A stretch of DNA of 64,000 nucleotides from Cryobacterium sp. Y82 (GCF_002929495.1 NZ_PJJJ01000036.1:254504-318503); one strand, 5' to 3'; numbered from the stretch's first letter, positions 55,716 through 64,000 are shown. Numbers and translations: made by a program. Notes: generated by a model not told the origin, from the sequence alone.

Positions 55716-57328
55716 ACGCTTTGCAGATTCTGGCCGAAACGGTCAAGCCGGTCGAGAACAACCCGGTACTGAACATCTCGATCTTCCTCGCCTTCGTGGC
55801 GGTGACGCTGATCATCGTGATCCGTTCGGGACGCAACAACAAGACCGCCGCAGACTACTACGCGGGCGGCCGCTCCTTCACCGGACCGCAGAACGGCTTC
55901 GCCATTGCCGGCGACTACCTCTCGGCGGCATCGTTCCTCGGTATCGTCGGCGCGATCGCCGTCACCGGCTACGACGGTTTCATGTACTCCATCGGATTCC
56001 TCGTTGCGTGGCTCGTCGCCCTGCTGCTGGTGGCCGAGCTGATGCGCAACACGGCCAAGTTCACCATGGCCGACGTGCTCTCCTTCCGGCTGAAGCAGGG
56101 CCCCGTTCGCATGGCAGCAGCCACGACCACCCTGGCCGTCTGCTTCTTCTACCTGCTCGCCCAGATGGCTGGTGCCGGCGGACTCGTCTCACTGCTCCTC
56201 GGTATCAACGACAAGCTCGGCCAGTCCATCGTGGTCACCGTCGTCGGCGGCCTGATGATCGTCTACGTACTCGTGGGAGGCATGAAGGGCACCACCTGGG
56301 TGCAGATCGTCAAGGCATTCCTGCTCATCATCGGTGCGTTCGCCATGACTGTCTGGGTACTCGCAATCAACGGCTTCAGCCTGTCGAGCCTGCTCGACAG
56401 CGCGGTCGCGGTCTCCGCTGCCGGCGCCGACATCCTGGCGCCGGGCCTGAAGTACGGCGCCAACCCGCTCGACTTCATCTCGCTCGCCCTCGCCCTGGTG
56501 CTCGGCACCGCCGGCCTGCCGCACGTGCTCATGCGCTTCTACACGGTCCCGACCGCGAAGGAAGCTCGACGCTCGGTGGTCTGGGCCATCTGGCTCATCG
56601 GCGCGTTCTACATCTTCACCCTGGTGCTCGGCTTCGGTGCCGCGTCGCTCGTCGGTGCGGAAACCATCGAGGCCGCACCCGGCGGAGTGAATTCGGCAGC
56701 TCCCCTGCTCGCGCTCGCCCTCGGCGGACCGCTGCTGCTCGGCTTCATCTCGGCCATTGCCTTCGCGACGATCCTGGCCGTCGTGGCCGGCATCACGATC
56801 ACGGCGGCCACGAGCTTCGCGCACGATATCTATGGCTCCGTCATCAAGAAGGGCAAGGGCAACCCCGACGACGAGGTCAAGGTCGCCCGTCGCACCGTCG
56901 TCGTCATCGGAATCCTGGCCATCGCCGGCGGTATCGGCGTGCAGGGGCAGAACATCGCCTTCCTGGTAGCCCTGGCCTTTGCGGTCGCGGCGAGCGCCAA
57001 CCTGCCGACCATTCTCTACTCCCTGTTCTGGCGTCGTTTCACGACCCGGGGCGCGGTCTGGAGCATGTACGGCGGACTGTCCTCGGCCGTTCTCCTGATC
57101 ATCTTCTCGCCGGTGTTCTCGGGCACACCCACCTCGATGTTCGGTGAGGCTGTGGACTTCGCGATCTTCCCGCTCAGCAACCCCGGCATTATCTCGATCC
57201 CGCTTGGATTCTTCCTGGGCTGGCTCGGATCGGTCACCAGCACGGTGAAGGAGAACCCGAAGCTCGCCGCCGAGATGGCAGTGCGCTCGCTCACCGGTCA
57301 CGGCGCCGAAAAGGCCGTCGAGCACTAG
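55712..57328 (+). CDS. actP: Cation/acetate (propionate) symporter, SSS family
   Basis: 538 residues, about 13 membrane segments. Sodium:solute symporter motifs: AADYYAGGRSFTGPQNGFAI, GDYLSAASFLGIVGAIA, GTAGLPHVLMRFYTVPTAKE. Imports short-chain carboxylates such as acetate or propionate. Last gene of prpE-DUF485-actP, ended by the terminator at 57342. Confidence 0.95.
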   Translation: MNALQILAETVKPVENNPVLNISIFLAFVAVTLIIVIRSGRNNKTAADYYAGGRSFTGPQNGFAIAGDYLSAASFLGIVGAIAVTGYDGFMYSIGFLVAWLVALLLVAELMRNTAKFTMADVLSFRLKQGPVRMAAATTTLAVCFFYLLAQMAGAGGLVSLLLGINDKLGQSIVVTVVGGLMIVYVLVGGMKGTTWVQIVKAFLLIIGAFAMTVWVLAINGFSLSSLLDSAVAVSAAGADILAPGLKYGANPLDFISLALALVLGTAGLPHVLMRFYTVPTAKEARRSVVWAIWLIGAFYIFTLVLGFGAASLVGAETIEAAPGGVNSAAPLLALALGGPLLLGFISAIAFATILAVVAGITITAATSFAHDIYGSVIKKGKGNPDDEVKVARRTVVVIGILAIAGGIGVQGQNIAFLVALAFAVAASANLPTILYSLFWRRFTTRGAVWSMYGGLSSAVLLIIFSPVFSGTPTSMFGEAVDFAIFPLSNPGIISIPLGFFLGWLGSVTSTVKENPKLAAEMAVRSLTGHGAEKAVEH

Positions 57329-57341
57329 CCCGCTACAACGA

Positions 57342-57379
57342 ACGGGCCGGCCAGGATCTTCATCCTGTCCGGCCCGTCT
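57342..57379 (+). terminator. Strong terminator after actP
   Basis: Stem ACGGGCCGG, bulge, CAGGAT, loop CTTC, ATCCTG, bulge, CCGGCCCGT (57342-57378), then CTTCT. It closes the propionate uptake operon. Confidence 0.88.
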
Positions 57380-57828
57380 TCTGTGCGTGTCTTCCCGCGC
57401 GCCGCCACTTCGGGGTGCGCGGGAGTTGCGCCGCTGCGCGGGAGGCGGAACTCCCGCGCACTGGCGCAGCTCCCGCGCGGCGAGGTACGCGGGAGTTCGG
57501 GCCAGGCCACAGCGGCCGCGCACTGGCGCAAAACCCGCGCAGCGAGCCCGGCCAGCACCACCCCCGTACACGAACTCCCGCGCACTGGCGCAGCTCCCGC
57601 GCGAGCAACTGCCCGAAGCGTGGGCAACGAGAAGGCCACTGCCAAGACGAAGCGGCGACGACGGGTTTTCCGCGGGGTTGCGAGTTTTGAGGGTTTGCGG
57701 GGGCCGCCGCACGCTTTTCGCGGTGGTCCCCGCAAACCCTCAATGTTTGAGCGAGGAGCGGATGACGCCGACGCCGCGGGCCGCACCGACAAGCTGCGGC
57801 CGCGCCGAGAAGACCGAAGCCCGAAGCC
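57380..57828. repeat. Repeat-rich non-coding block
   Basis: 449 bases with no plausible gene. The core CGCACTGGCGCA recurs with starts 62 bases apart (GCGCA at 57456, 57518, 57580). A 32-base unit containing it is identical at 57448-57479 and 57572-57603; the middle copy is degenerate. CGCGGGAGTT units at 57418 and 57488 are mirror partners of the AACTCCCGCG in the repeats. A separate large hairpin is at 57687-57743. Confidence 0.75.
57687..57743. repeat. Large 24-base-stem hairpin
   Basis: Left arm 57687-57710 and right arm 57720-57743 pair over 24 positions, 16 perfect from the base (TTGAGGGTTTGCGGGG), with two G-U-type mismatches near the 9-base loop ACGCTTTTC. It resembles an extragenic palindrome rather than a terminator, as no T run follows. 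Confidence 0.8.
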
Positions 57829-58611
57829 CTACTCCTCGCGCACCTTCAGCTCGCCACGGGCGATGCGGGTCGGAGCAGCCTGGGCGACCGGCTTGATCAC
57901 GATCAGGTCGAGATTCACGTGCGCCGGCCGCTCAACGCTCGCGACGATGGTCTCGGCGATGTCCTCGGCCGAGAGCGGGTCTGGCACGTTGTCGTAGGCG
58001 GCGAAGGCCTTGTCGGCGTCACCGTCGAAGCGAACCAGACCGAATTCATCCGTTTTGACCATGCCCGGCGCGATCTCAATCACCCGAATCGGCTCGCCGG
58101 AGAGTTCAAGGCGCAGCACTTCGGTCATGGCGTGCGCGGCGAACTTGGCCGCGTTGTAGCCGCCACCGCCGAGGTAGGCCACGTGTCCAGCAATCGAGGT
58201 CACGGTCACGATGTCTGCCGATCCGGCCCCGGAGTCGATGCCGGCGCGCAGCAGTGGCAGGATGGCCGTGGTCACCCGCTTGACGGCGAGCACGTTGATC
58301 TCAAACATCCAGGCCCAGTCTTCGATGCTGCCGCTCTCGACCGAGTCAAGACCCTTGGCGCCGCCGGCATTATTGACCAGGGCGTGCACCGGGCCGCTGG
58401 CGGCGAGGTAGTTGCGCAAGGCGTCGACATCCGCCTGTACCGTGAGGTCGGCGGTGAAGACATCCGCTCCCGTTTCGGCTTGCAGGGTTTTGAGGCGGTC
58501 GGCACGCCGCGCGACCCCCACCACATTCCAACCATGCTCACGGAACAGGCGCGCCGTCGCCGCTCCAATTCCTGAACTTGCTCCGGTCACAACCACGCGT
58601 CGAGTACTCAT
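57829..58611 (-). CDS. SDR-family NADP-type oxidoreductase (YdfG-like)
   Basis: 260 residues. VVVTGASSGIGAATARLFRE, NNAGGAKG, the Ser in TVTSIAGHVAYLGG and the YNAAK Tyr-x3-Lys. The C-terminal block IEIAPGMVKTDEFGLVRFDG resembles YdfG/3-hydroxypropionate-type dehydrogenases acting on beta-hydroxy acids. ATG 58611 has GGAGAA close upstream; only 29 bases separate it from the divergent acyltransferase gene. Confidence 0.9.
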   Translation of the reverse strand: MSTRRVVVTGASSGIGAATARLFREHGWNVVGVARRADRLKTLQAETGADVFTADLTVQADVDALRNYLAASGPVHALVNNAGGAKGLDSVESGSIEDWAWMFEINVLAVKRVTTAILPLLRAGIDSGAGSADIVTVTSIAGHVAYLGGGGYNAAKFAAHAMTEVLRLELSGEPIRVIEIAPGMVKTDEFGLVRFDGDADKAFAAYDNVPDPLSAEDIAETIVASVERPAHVNLDLIVIKPVAQAAPTRIARGELKVREE

Positions 58612-58640
58612 TTCTCCATTGTGGCGGGAGAATGGTACCA

Positions 58641-59738
58641 ATGAGCGCACTGGAGACCGCCACTCAAGCGCAGAAGCGTCGCGTACCCCTCTGGGACAAC
58701 GCGCGCTGGGTCGCGGTCACCCTCGTACTGGTCGGCCATGCGATTCTCAAACTCATCGGCGAGGCGGATGTCGCCTATGCGCTTTATCTGTTCATCTACG
58801 CCTTCCACGTGCCGGTTTTCGTGGCTGTGAGCGGCTACTTCGCCAAATCGGGACCGCCAGATGCTCGGCAGATGCACCGGCTGCTCACCGACATCGTCTT
58901 TCCGTACCTCATCTTCGAAACGATTTGGACGGTGGTGCGCTGGATCCTCGGCGGCAAGTTCGTGCTGGACTATTCCACAGCGAGTTGGACGCTGTGGTTT
59001 CTGCTCGCTTTATTGATGTGGCGAATTGCCCTCCCGTACCTCGTTTTCCTGCGCTATCCCCTTATCATCAGCATTCTTATCTCGATAGGGGCCGGTTACC
59101 TGCCCAATATCGACGGCACGTTCACCCTGTCCCGCACCCTCGGGCTGCTGCCGTTCTTCGTTTTCGGCTGGAAAATGCGCCAGTGGTTGCTGACCGAGAC
59201 CTGGCTTGAGCTCCGCGCCGGCCTGGTCTGGCGCTGGCGTGCCGGGGCGATCGGATTGTTCGCCCTGTTGTATCTGTTGATCGCGCTGAACATCGAAACT
59301 CTCCGCACCCTCCAGGTGCGCCGATTCCTGCTCTATGACGAGGCGTATACGACGTTTGACTATTCCGCGTGGTGGGCCGGCAGCCTCCGTTTGGCCGTCA
59401 TGCTGCTCGCATTTGCGCTCATCGTGGCGTTCCTTATGCTGATTCCGCGGCGCACGACCTGGTTCACCGAGCTTGGCGCGGCGACCATGTACATCTATCT
59501 GCTGCACACCTTTGTGCTGTACCCGCTCCGCGAGACTGGTGTGCTGGACGGCCCACAGCCCGCGTGGGTGTTGCCGGGCATGATCGTGCTGAGCGTGGTC
59601 ACGTCGATCGTACTGTCACTGTCCGTCGTTCGACGGCTGGTTCAGCCCCTGGTCCAGCCAAAAGCACGGTGGCTGTTCCGGGCAACAGCGACGACTCCGA
59701 CCGGCACGATCGTGTTGCCGCATCGCGATCGCAAGTAG
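58641..59738 (+). CDS. Acyltransferase-3-like membrane protein
   Basis: 365 residues, about ten membrane helices. The opening DNARWVAVTLVLVGHAILKL is the catalytic-His helix of acyltransferase 3/fucose 4-O-acetylase proteins (R-x-h-A-x-x-x-V-x-x-H pattern). FHVPVFVAVSGYFAK is the second marker. Transfers acyl groups to cell-envelope sugars or lipids. GGGAGA stands before ATG 58641. Confidence 0.88.
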   Translation: MSALETATQAQKRRVPLWDNARWVAVTLVLVGHAILKLIGEADVAYALYLFIYAFHVPVFVAVSGYFAKSGPPDARQMHRLLTDIVFPYLIFETIWTVVRWILGGKFVLDYSTASWTLWFLLALLMWRIALPYLVFLRYPLIISILISIGAGYLPNIDGTFTLSRTLGLLPFFVFGWKMRQWLLTETWLELRAGLVWRWRAGAIGLFALLYLLIALNIETLRTLQVRRFLLYDEAYTTFDYSAWWAGSLRLAVMLLAFALIVAFLMLIPRRTTWFTELGAATMYIYLLHTFVLYPLRETGVLDGPQPAWVLPGMIVLSVVTSIVLSLSVVRRLVQPLVQPKARWLFRATATTPTGTIVLPHRDRK

Positions 59739-59787
59739 GCGCTCACGCAACATGACGTTCTGTTTCGCCCGCCCTTGCACGGCCATT

Positions 59788-59805
59788 CGAGCCTCTTTAG
59801 GCTCG
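59788..59805. other. Small hairpin between acyltransferase and metY
   Basis: CGAGCCT, loop CTTT, AGGCTCG: a perfect 7-base stem in the 112-base leader region of metY. No T run follows, so a terminator role is weak. I did not find the core of a SAM riboswitch around it. Confidence 0.4.
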
Positions 59806-59850
59806 GGCCAGAGCGCTGGAGAGTCCGCGCTCGATGACGCGGAGGCTATC

Positions 59851-61182
59851 GTGACCGACAATTCTTCATCGTGGAAGTTTGAGACCAAACAGGTTCACAC
59901 CGGAGCGCACCCGGACCCGACCACCAACGCGCGGGCCACCCCGATCTACCAGACCACGTCATACGTGTTCAACAGCGCCGAGCACGCCCAGAATCTGTTT
60001 GCGCTGGCCGAGTTCGGTAACATCTACACCCGCATCCAGAACCCCACGCAGGCCGTCGTTGAAGAGCGCGTCGCCGCGCTCGAGGGCGGAACCGCGGCGC
60101 TGCTGCTGTCCAGCGGCCAGTCGGCATCCACTTTTGCGGTGTTGAACATTGCGCAGGCCGGCGACCACATCGTGTCGTCGAGCTCGATCTACGGCGGCAC
60201 GTACAACCTGTTTAAGTACACCCTGGCCAAACTCGGCATCGAAACCACTTTTGTCGAAGACCAGGATGACGCGGACGAGTGGAAGCGCGCGGTGCGCCCG
60301 AACACCAAGCTGTTTTTCGCCGAGACCATCGGCAACCCACGCATCAACGTGCTCGACATCACTCTGGTAGCGGATGTCGCCCACGCCGCTGGCATTCCGC
60401 TGATCGTCGACAACACCATCGCCACCCCGTACCTGATTCGTCCGTTTGAGCACGGCGCCGACATTATCGTGCACTCGGCCACGAAGTTTCTTGGCGGCCA
60501 CGGCACCATCATCGGCGGAGTACTCGTCGACGGCGGCACGTTCGAGTGGTCGAAGAACGTGGAGAAGTTCCCCGGCCTGACCGAACCGGACCCCTCGTAC
60601 CACGGGGCCAGCTACACCACAGCGGTCGGCGACGGCATCGCCTACATCATCAAGGCCCGGGTGCAGCTGCTCCGCGACCTCGGAAGCGCCATCGCCCCGG
60701 CGAGCGCCTGGCAGCTCATCCAGGGCATCGAGACGCTCAGCCTGCGCATCGAGCGACACGTGCAGAATGCCCAGGACATCGCCGAGTGGCTCGACAACCA
60801 CGACGACATTGCCTCGGTGAACTATGCCGGGCTTCCGTCGAGCCCCTGGTATTCCAACGCCAACAAGTACGCCCCACTCGGCGTCGGAGCAGTGCTCTCG
60901 TTCGAACTCAAAGGCGGTGTCGCGGCCGGCCGCGCTCTCGTCGACAACCTGAGCCTGTTCAGCCATCTCGCCAACATCGGTGATGTGCGTTCCCTGGTCA
61001 TTCACCCGGCCTCCACCACGCACTCCCAGCTGACCCCTGAGCAGCAGCTGACCGCCGGAGTCACGCCCGGCCTGGTGCGTCTGTCCGTCGGCATCGAGAA
61101 CGTCGTCGACCTCAAGGCCGACCTTGAGTCCGGCTTCGAGGCAGCTCGCGCCATCGTCAAGCACCACCGCGCCGACGCCTGA
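59851..61182 (+). CDS. metY: O-acetylhomoserine sulfhydrylase
   Basis: 443 residues, PLP enzyme. Makes homocysteine from O-acetylhomoserine and sulfide. Family marks: TTSYVFNSAEHAQNLFALAE, YTRIQNPTQAVVEERVAALE, LSSGQSAS, VDNTIATPYLIRPFEHGAD and the PLP lysine in HSATKFLGGHGT. GTG 59851 has GGAGG 6 bases upstream; the frame open to 59752 is unlikely. Followed by metX, the enzyme that supplies its substrate. Confidence 0.95.
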   Translation: MTDNSSSWKFETKQVHTGAHPDPTTNARATPIYQTTSYVFNSAEHAQNLFALAEFGNIYTRIQNPTQAVVEERVAALEGGTAALLLSSGQSASTFAVLNIAQAGDHIVSSSSIYGGTYNLFKYTLAKLGIETTFVEDQDDADEWKRAVRPNTKLFFAETIGNPRINVLDITLVADVAHAAGIPLIVDNTIATPYLIRPFEHGADIIVHSATKFLGGHGTIIGGVLVDGGTFEWSKNVEKFPGLTEPDPSYHGASYTTAVGDGIAYIIKARVQLLRDLGSAIAPASAWQLIQGIETLSLRIERHVQNAQDIAEWLDNHDDIASVNYAGLPSSPWYSNANKYAPLGVGAVLSFELKGGVAAGRALVDNLSLFSHLANIGDVRSLVIHPASTTHSQLTPEQQLTAGVTPGLVRLSVGIENVVDLKADLESGFEAARAIVKHHRADA

Positions 61183-61194
61183 CGGGCTCTCTTC

Positions 61195-61226
61195 GCCCGG
61201 GCGTACGACGTAACATACGCCCGGGC
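61195..61226. terminator. Hairpin between metY and metX
   Basis: Perfect 11-base stem GCCCGGGCGTA / TACGCCCGGGC, 10-base loop, followed by TGTTCATT. With no full T run it may weakly separate metY from metX rather than end transcription. Confidence 0.6.
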
Positions 61227-61255
61227 TGTTCATTCGACCGACAGAATGGACGAGT

Positions 61256-62458
61256 ATGGAATGGCAATCGTCAGCAGACACGGTCCCGTCGAGCTTCATC
61301 ACTGAAGCCCAGGCGCGCTCGGTGCTTGGCAAGCCTCCGGCTACCGGTGCCTGGCGTGACGGTGACCCGGTCGGCCACCGCCAATTCCTAAACCTCGGCC
61401 CCCTCAGCTTCGAGGCCGGGGGCAGCCTGCCAGCGGTCCGCCTCGCCTATGAAACCTGGGGCACGTTGAGCCAGACCGGCGACAACGCTGTGCTCGTGCT
61501 GCACGCCCTCACCGGCGACAGCCACCTGGCCGGCACCCCCGGTCCAGGCCAGGAAACGGGTGGCTGGTGGGATGGCATCGTCGGACCTGGCCTGGCCATC
61601 GACACCGATCGGTGGTTCGTGGTGGCGCCGAATATGCTCGGCGGCTGCCAGGGCAGCACCGGCCCGGCCTCGCTTGCACCCGACGGGCTGGAGTGGGGCA
61701 TCCGCTTTCCCTATCTGACTATTCGCGACCAGGTGAGCGCACAGCGAGTGTTCAGCGACCGGATCGGTATCGATCGCTGGGCGGCCGTCATCGGCGGTTC
61801 GATGGGCGGCATGCACGCGCTCGAATGGGCGATCGAGACCCCCGACCGGGTTGAACGCCTCATCATTTTGGCCGCGCCCCCAATAACGACCGCAGACCAG
61901 ATCGCGCTCAATTCGGTGCAGATCGAGGCTATTCGCACCGACCCGGCGTTTCGTGCCGGCGACTATTACGACGAAGCTGATGGCGATGGCCCGACGCGCG
62001 GGCTGGCCCTCGCCCGCAGAATGGCCCTGCTCAACTATCGAAGCCCGGCCGAGCTGAACGCTCGTTTCGCGCGGGGCTGGCAGAGCGGCATCAGTCCGCT
62101 CGGCGCCAACGGCCGCTTCGCCGTGGAGTCGTACCTCGACTTTCACGGTAATAAATTCACTCGGCGTTTTGACGCCAACAGCTACATCGTGTTGGTCGAA
62201 GCAATGAACTCCCACGATGTCGGACGCGGACGCGGCGGCGTCGCGGCCGCCCTCGGCCGGGTCAGCGCCCGCTCGGTCGTTGTCGGAATCGACAGCGACC
62301 GGCTCTTTCCGGTCGATGGCCAGCGCACGATCGCTGCGCACCTGACCAACAATATCGATGGACCCACCGCGGTGGTTCTAAAATCCGGCTATGGTCACGA
62401 TGGCTTTCTCATTGAGAATGAGGCAATTGGAGCCCAGATTCAGCGGGTGTTGCACTAA
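61256..62458 (+). CDS. metX: Homoserine O-acetyltransferase
   Basis: 400 residues, alpha/beta-hydrolase fold. Makes O-acetylhomoserine for MetY. Nucleophile elbow GGSMGGMHALEWAIE, GCQGSTGPASL, the conserved NMLGGCQGST and catalytic His in SGYGHDGFLIENE. Standard MetX length. Weak ribosome site at ATG 61256. Confidence 0.96.
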   Translation: MEWQSSADTVPSSFITEAQARSVLGKPPATGAWRDGDPVGHRQFLNLGPLSFEAGGSLPAVRLAYETWGTLSQTGDNAVLVLHALTGDSHLAGTPGPGQETGGWWDGIVGPGLAIDTDRWFVVAPNMLGGCQGSTGPASLAPDGLEWGIRFPYLTIRDQVSAQRVFSDRIGIDRWAAVIGGSMGGMHALEWAIETPDRVERLIILAAPPITTADQIALNSVQIEAIRTDPAFRAGDYYDEADGDGPTRGLALARRMALLNYRSPAELNARFARGWQSGISPLGANGRFAVESYLDFHGNKFTRRFDANSYIVLVEAMNSHDVGRGRGGVAAALGRVSARSVVVGIDSDRLFPVDGQRTIAAHLTNNIDGPTAVVLKSGYGHDGFLIENEAIGAQIQRVLH

Positions 62459-62529
62459 GTCGGAACCACGCGTGCGTCGCCCGGTATGGTGCTGATAGAA
62501 CACGTTCATCTCCAACCGGACAGGCACCC

Positions 62530-63699
62530 ATGCAACGCATCGTCAAGGAGCGCGACCGTCTCCTGCGCAGAGCGGTGCAGGCAGGCGGGCTCGTTGGTTC
62601 GGCAACAACGCTGGCGTGCGTGCTGGTTCCTGGCGGCCTGGAGGCCGACGCACGCCTCGGATGTGTCGTGCTCGTGCTGCTGATGGCCGCTGGCCAATAC
62701 CTGCTCGGAAGCACCGGGGCGCTGCGCTGGGCTGTTCTGACCGTTCTCAGCGGGGAAGCGATCATTCTCATTGTGGGTTTCACGAGCCATCCCGGTGTTC
62801 CGCTGAATTTGATCGAGGAAAGCGTCATCGGCATGGTCTCCACCGCGCCGATGTGCGCTGTCGCTTCGGTGCTGCTCACCAGCCCGCGCCGGTTGTTGTT
62901 GCTCGTGGCATGTTTCGTGCTGACCGTCACCAGCGTGGCCGCGGTGACGGTCGATGCGCCCGACCGCACGGTGCTTCTGGCGCTGACGGTGAGCATGTGG
63001 CTGGCGTTCACCCTCGCCTCCTGGTGGATCGCACAGAGCGTGCCCCGGGTTATGCATCGCATCGCCGCGATCGGCCGCGCCCACCGGGCCGAGCGGCATG
63101 CGAGCGAGCTGGAGGCCCAGCGCCGCCAGGATGCCCGCCTGTTGCACGACACGGTGCTCGCTACGCTGACCCTGCTCGCCCACTCCGGTGTCGGGGTGAG
63201 CCCGATTGCACTGCAAAAACAGGCAGGAGATGACGCGCGGCTGCTGCGCCAGCTGCGCCTCGGCGGGCTGCCGACGCCGCGTCGTTCCGGGGTCTATAGC
63301 CTGGAATCGGCGTCGGTGCTCACTCTCGGCGATACCCTGGACGCGGTGCGCCAGCGCTTTGAGCGCCTGGGGCTCACCGTCAACTGGCACGGCAGCGGCC
63401 AGGTGCAGCTGCACAGTACTGTTCTGGATTCCTTTCTCCTGGCCCTCTCGGAATGCCTCGAAAACGTGCGCCGTCACTCCGGTGTCGACCACGCAGACGT
63501 GACGATAACGGATGACGACAGCACCGTTCGCGCGATGGTCACCGATACCGGGGTCGGCTTCGACCTCGGCCAGGTGGGTTCTGAGCGGCTCGGCGTTGCT
63601 GAATCGGTCATTGCCCGGCTTCGGGATATCGGAGGCAATGCTCGCCTATTCTCGTCGCCAGGGGCCGGAACCACTGTGGTGCTGGAGGTTCCGAAATGA
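62530..63699 (+). CDS. Sensor histidine kinase-like protein
   Basis: 389 residues. Five or six membrane helices (about 15-170), a short coiled linker (HRAERHASELEAQRRQDARL), a reduced dimerisation box with LLHDTVLATLTLLA (His as the possible phosphorylation site) and a HATPase domain with N-box ECLENVRRHSG and G-box DTGVGFDLG. The HisKA_3 motif lacks its usual acidic/basic residues, as in NarL-type partners of unusual kinases. Its stop overlaps the next gene; a response regulator may lie beyond the window. Confidence 0.82.
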   Translation: MQRIVKERDRLLRRAVQAGGLVGSATTLACVLVPGGLEADARLGCVVLVLLMAAGQYLLGSTGALRWAVLTVLSGEAIILIVGFTSHPGVPLNLIEESVIGMVSTAPMCAVASVLLTSPRRLLLLVACFVLTVTSVAAVTVDAPDRTVLLALTVSMWLAFTLASWWIAQSVPRVMHRIAAIGRAHRAERHASELEAQRRQDARLLHDTVLATLTLLAHSGVGVSPIALQKQAGDDARLLRQLRLGGLPTPRRSGVYSLESASVLTLGDTLDAVRQRFERLGLTVNWHGSGQVQLHSTVLDSFLLALSECLENVRRHSGVDHADVTITDDDSTVRAMVTDTGVGFDLGQVGSERLGVAESVIARLRDIGGNARLFSSPGAGTTVVLEVPK

Positions 63700-64000
63700 G
63701 CCAGTTCAACGACACCGCGCCCATTGCAACCCACCCGCGGGCACGCGGTGTCGGTTTGCGTTTGCTCGGCGGGTCCTCCGAACGCAGCTGGCCACCGGCA
63801 TCCGCTGACCGGCGCACCCGAGCTGACCTGCTGCCCCTGCGTTTTCCACGCACCATTCTGCGCGGTGACGGCCGCATCACCGTCTTTCGGTCGGACCAAA
63901 ACGGTTTAGGCGCCCGTCACCTCGGTATCGGCATGACCGTGAGCGGGGCGTTTATCGCCGCGTTCCTGCTCGTGCGGTTGATCATTGGGTGGGACCCCGC
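63696..64000 (+). CDS. Membrane protein, C-terminus outside window
   Basis: 101 residues visible from ATG 63696, which overlaps the kinase stop (ATGA). A proline/arginine-rich cytoplasmic start is followed by a first membrane helix (GIGMTVSGAFIAAFLLVRLI). The frame is open to the edge. Too little is seen to name a family; translational coupling suggests a role with the kinase. Confidence 0.7.
   Translation, partial: MSQFNDTAPIATHPRARGVGLRLLGGSSERSWPPASADRRTRADLLPLRFPRTILRGDGRITVFRSDQNGLGARHLGIGMTVSGAFIAAFLLVRLIIGWDP

Noticed and set aside
57448-57603. CRISPR array
   Set aside because: Only three units, one degenerate, with inverted motifs in the spacers and no cas genes in the window.
56189-57712. 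507-residue minus-strand frame
   Set aside because: It is the shadow of actP plus the repeat block. Its translation is Arg/Asp/Gln-rich without family likeness, and actP is a certain gene.
59739-59850. SAM riboswitch before metY
   Set aside because: Only one small hairpin is visible; the multi-helix junction and conserved core of SAM-I or SAM-IV elements are not recognisable.
59959-61332. 457-residue minus-strand frame
   Set aside because: Antisense to metY; low-complexity translation typical of shadow frames in high-GC DNA.

Overview
The window is high-GC DNA with tightly packed genes, many ATGA/GTGA stop-start overlaps, frequent GTG starts and AGGAGG-type ribosome sites. Gene content (FurA with catalase, sbcD-sbcC, a fructose PTS cluster, a prpDBC methylcitrate operon, metY-metX, a 6C-type small RNA) and the very frequent nonamer AGCGGATGC/GCATCCGCT point to an actinobacterium, most likely of the family Microbacteriaceae (relatives of Cryobacterium, Salinibacterium or Leifsonia). 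The family call is inference from protein style and base composition. No rRNA, tRNA, prophage, insertion sequence or CRISPR array was seen. The window reads as ordinary chromosome.

Layout. 1-5.2 kb: a frameshifted nitrate/nitrite transporter (narK) cut by the left edge, an RNase HI with a long tail, a catalytically dead exonuclease-BRCT protein and a sugar MFS porter. 5.4-14.9 kb: an MpaB-type oxygenase, an M18 aminopeptidase, an unknown protein, a RecQ helicase with a phosphoribosyltransferase-like tail, a polar amino acid ABC importer, a toxin-antitoxin pair and a HAD 5'-nucleotidase. 15-19.2 kb: sbcD-sbcC. 19.2-25.3 kb: a complete fructose phosphotransferase system (DeoR-type repressor, fruK, fruA, enzyme I, HPr) with a probable operator inside the promoter. 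25.4-30 kb: a small conserved protein with an FHA protein, a DUF2231 membrane protein, a gamma-glutamyltransferase, a small CxxC protein and a 6C RNA. 30-38.8 kb: a Cys/Met PLP enzyme, a class-I glutamine-amidotransferase-like hydrolase, PspA, an arginase-family protein, a crotonase, a decayed hydrolase, a lipid kinase, a flavin disulfide reductase and a mini-protein with an HExxH motif.

38.9-48.8 kb: furA-katA, with a palindromic Fur-type box in the spacer shared with a divergent MMPL exporter; then an amidase, an SDR and a YigZ protein; then an overlapping operon of phosphoribosyltransferase, S51 peptidase, ung and GNAT. 48.9-57.3 kb: a propionate island. prpD-prpB-prpC and a GntR regulator run leftward. 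A propionyl/acetyl-CoA synthetase, a DUF485 protein and an ActP-type symporter run rightward. Two TGTATACA operators lie between them. 57.3-57.8 kb: a 500-base non-coding stretch with a terminator, a 62-bp-period repeat and a long hairpin. 57.8-64 kb: an SDR, an acyltransferase-3 membrane protein, metY-metX, a sensor-kinase-like protein and a membrane protein cut by the right edge.

The most notable points are the nonamer (28 copies counted by eye), the 6C RNA, the dead exonuclease-BRCT protein, the RecQ-PRTase fusion, the operator architectures at fruR, furA and prp, and several structured intergenic repeats. No clearly new multi-gene system was found.
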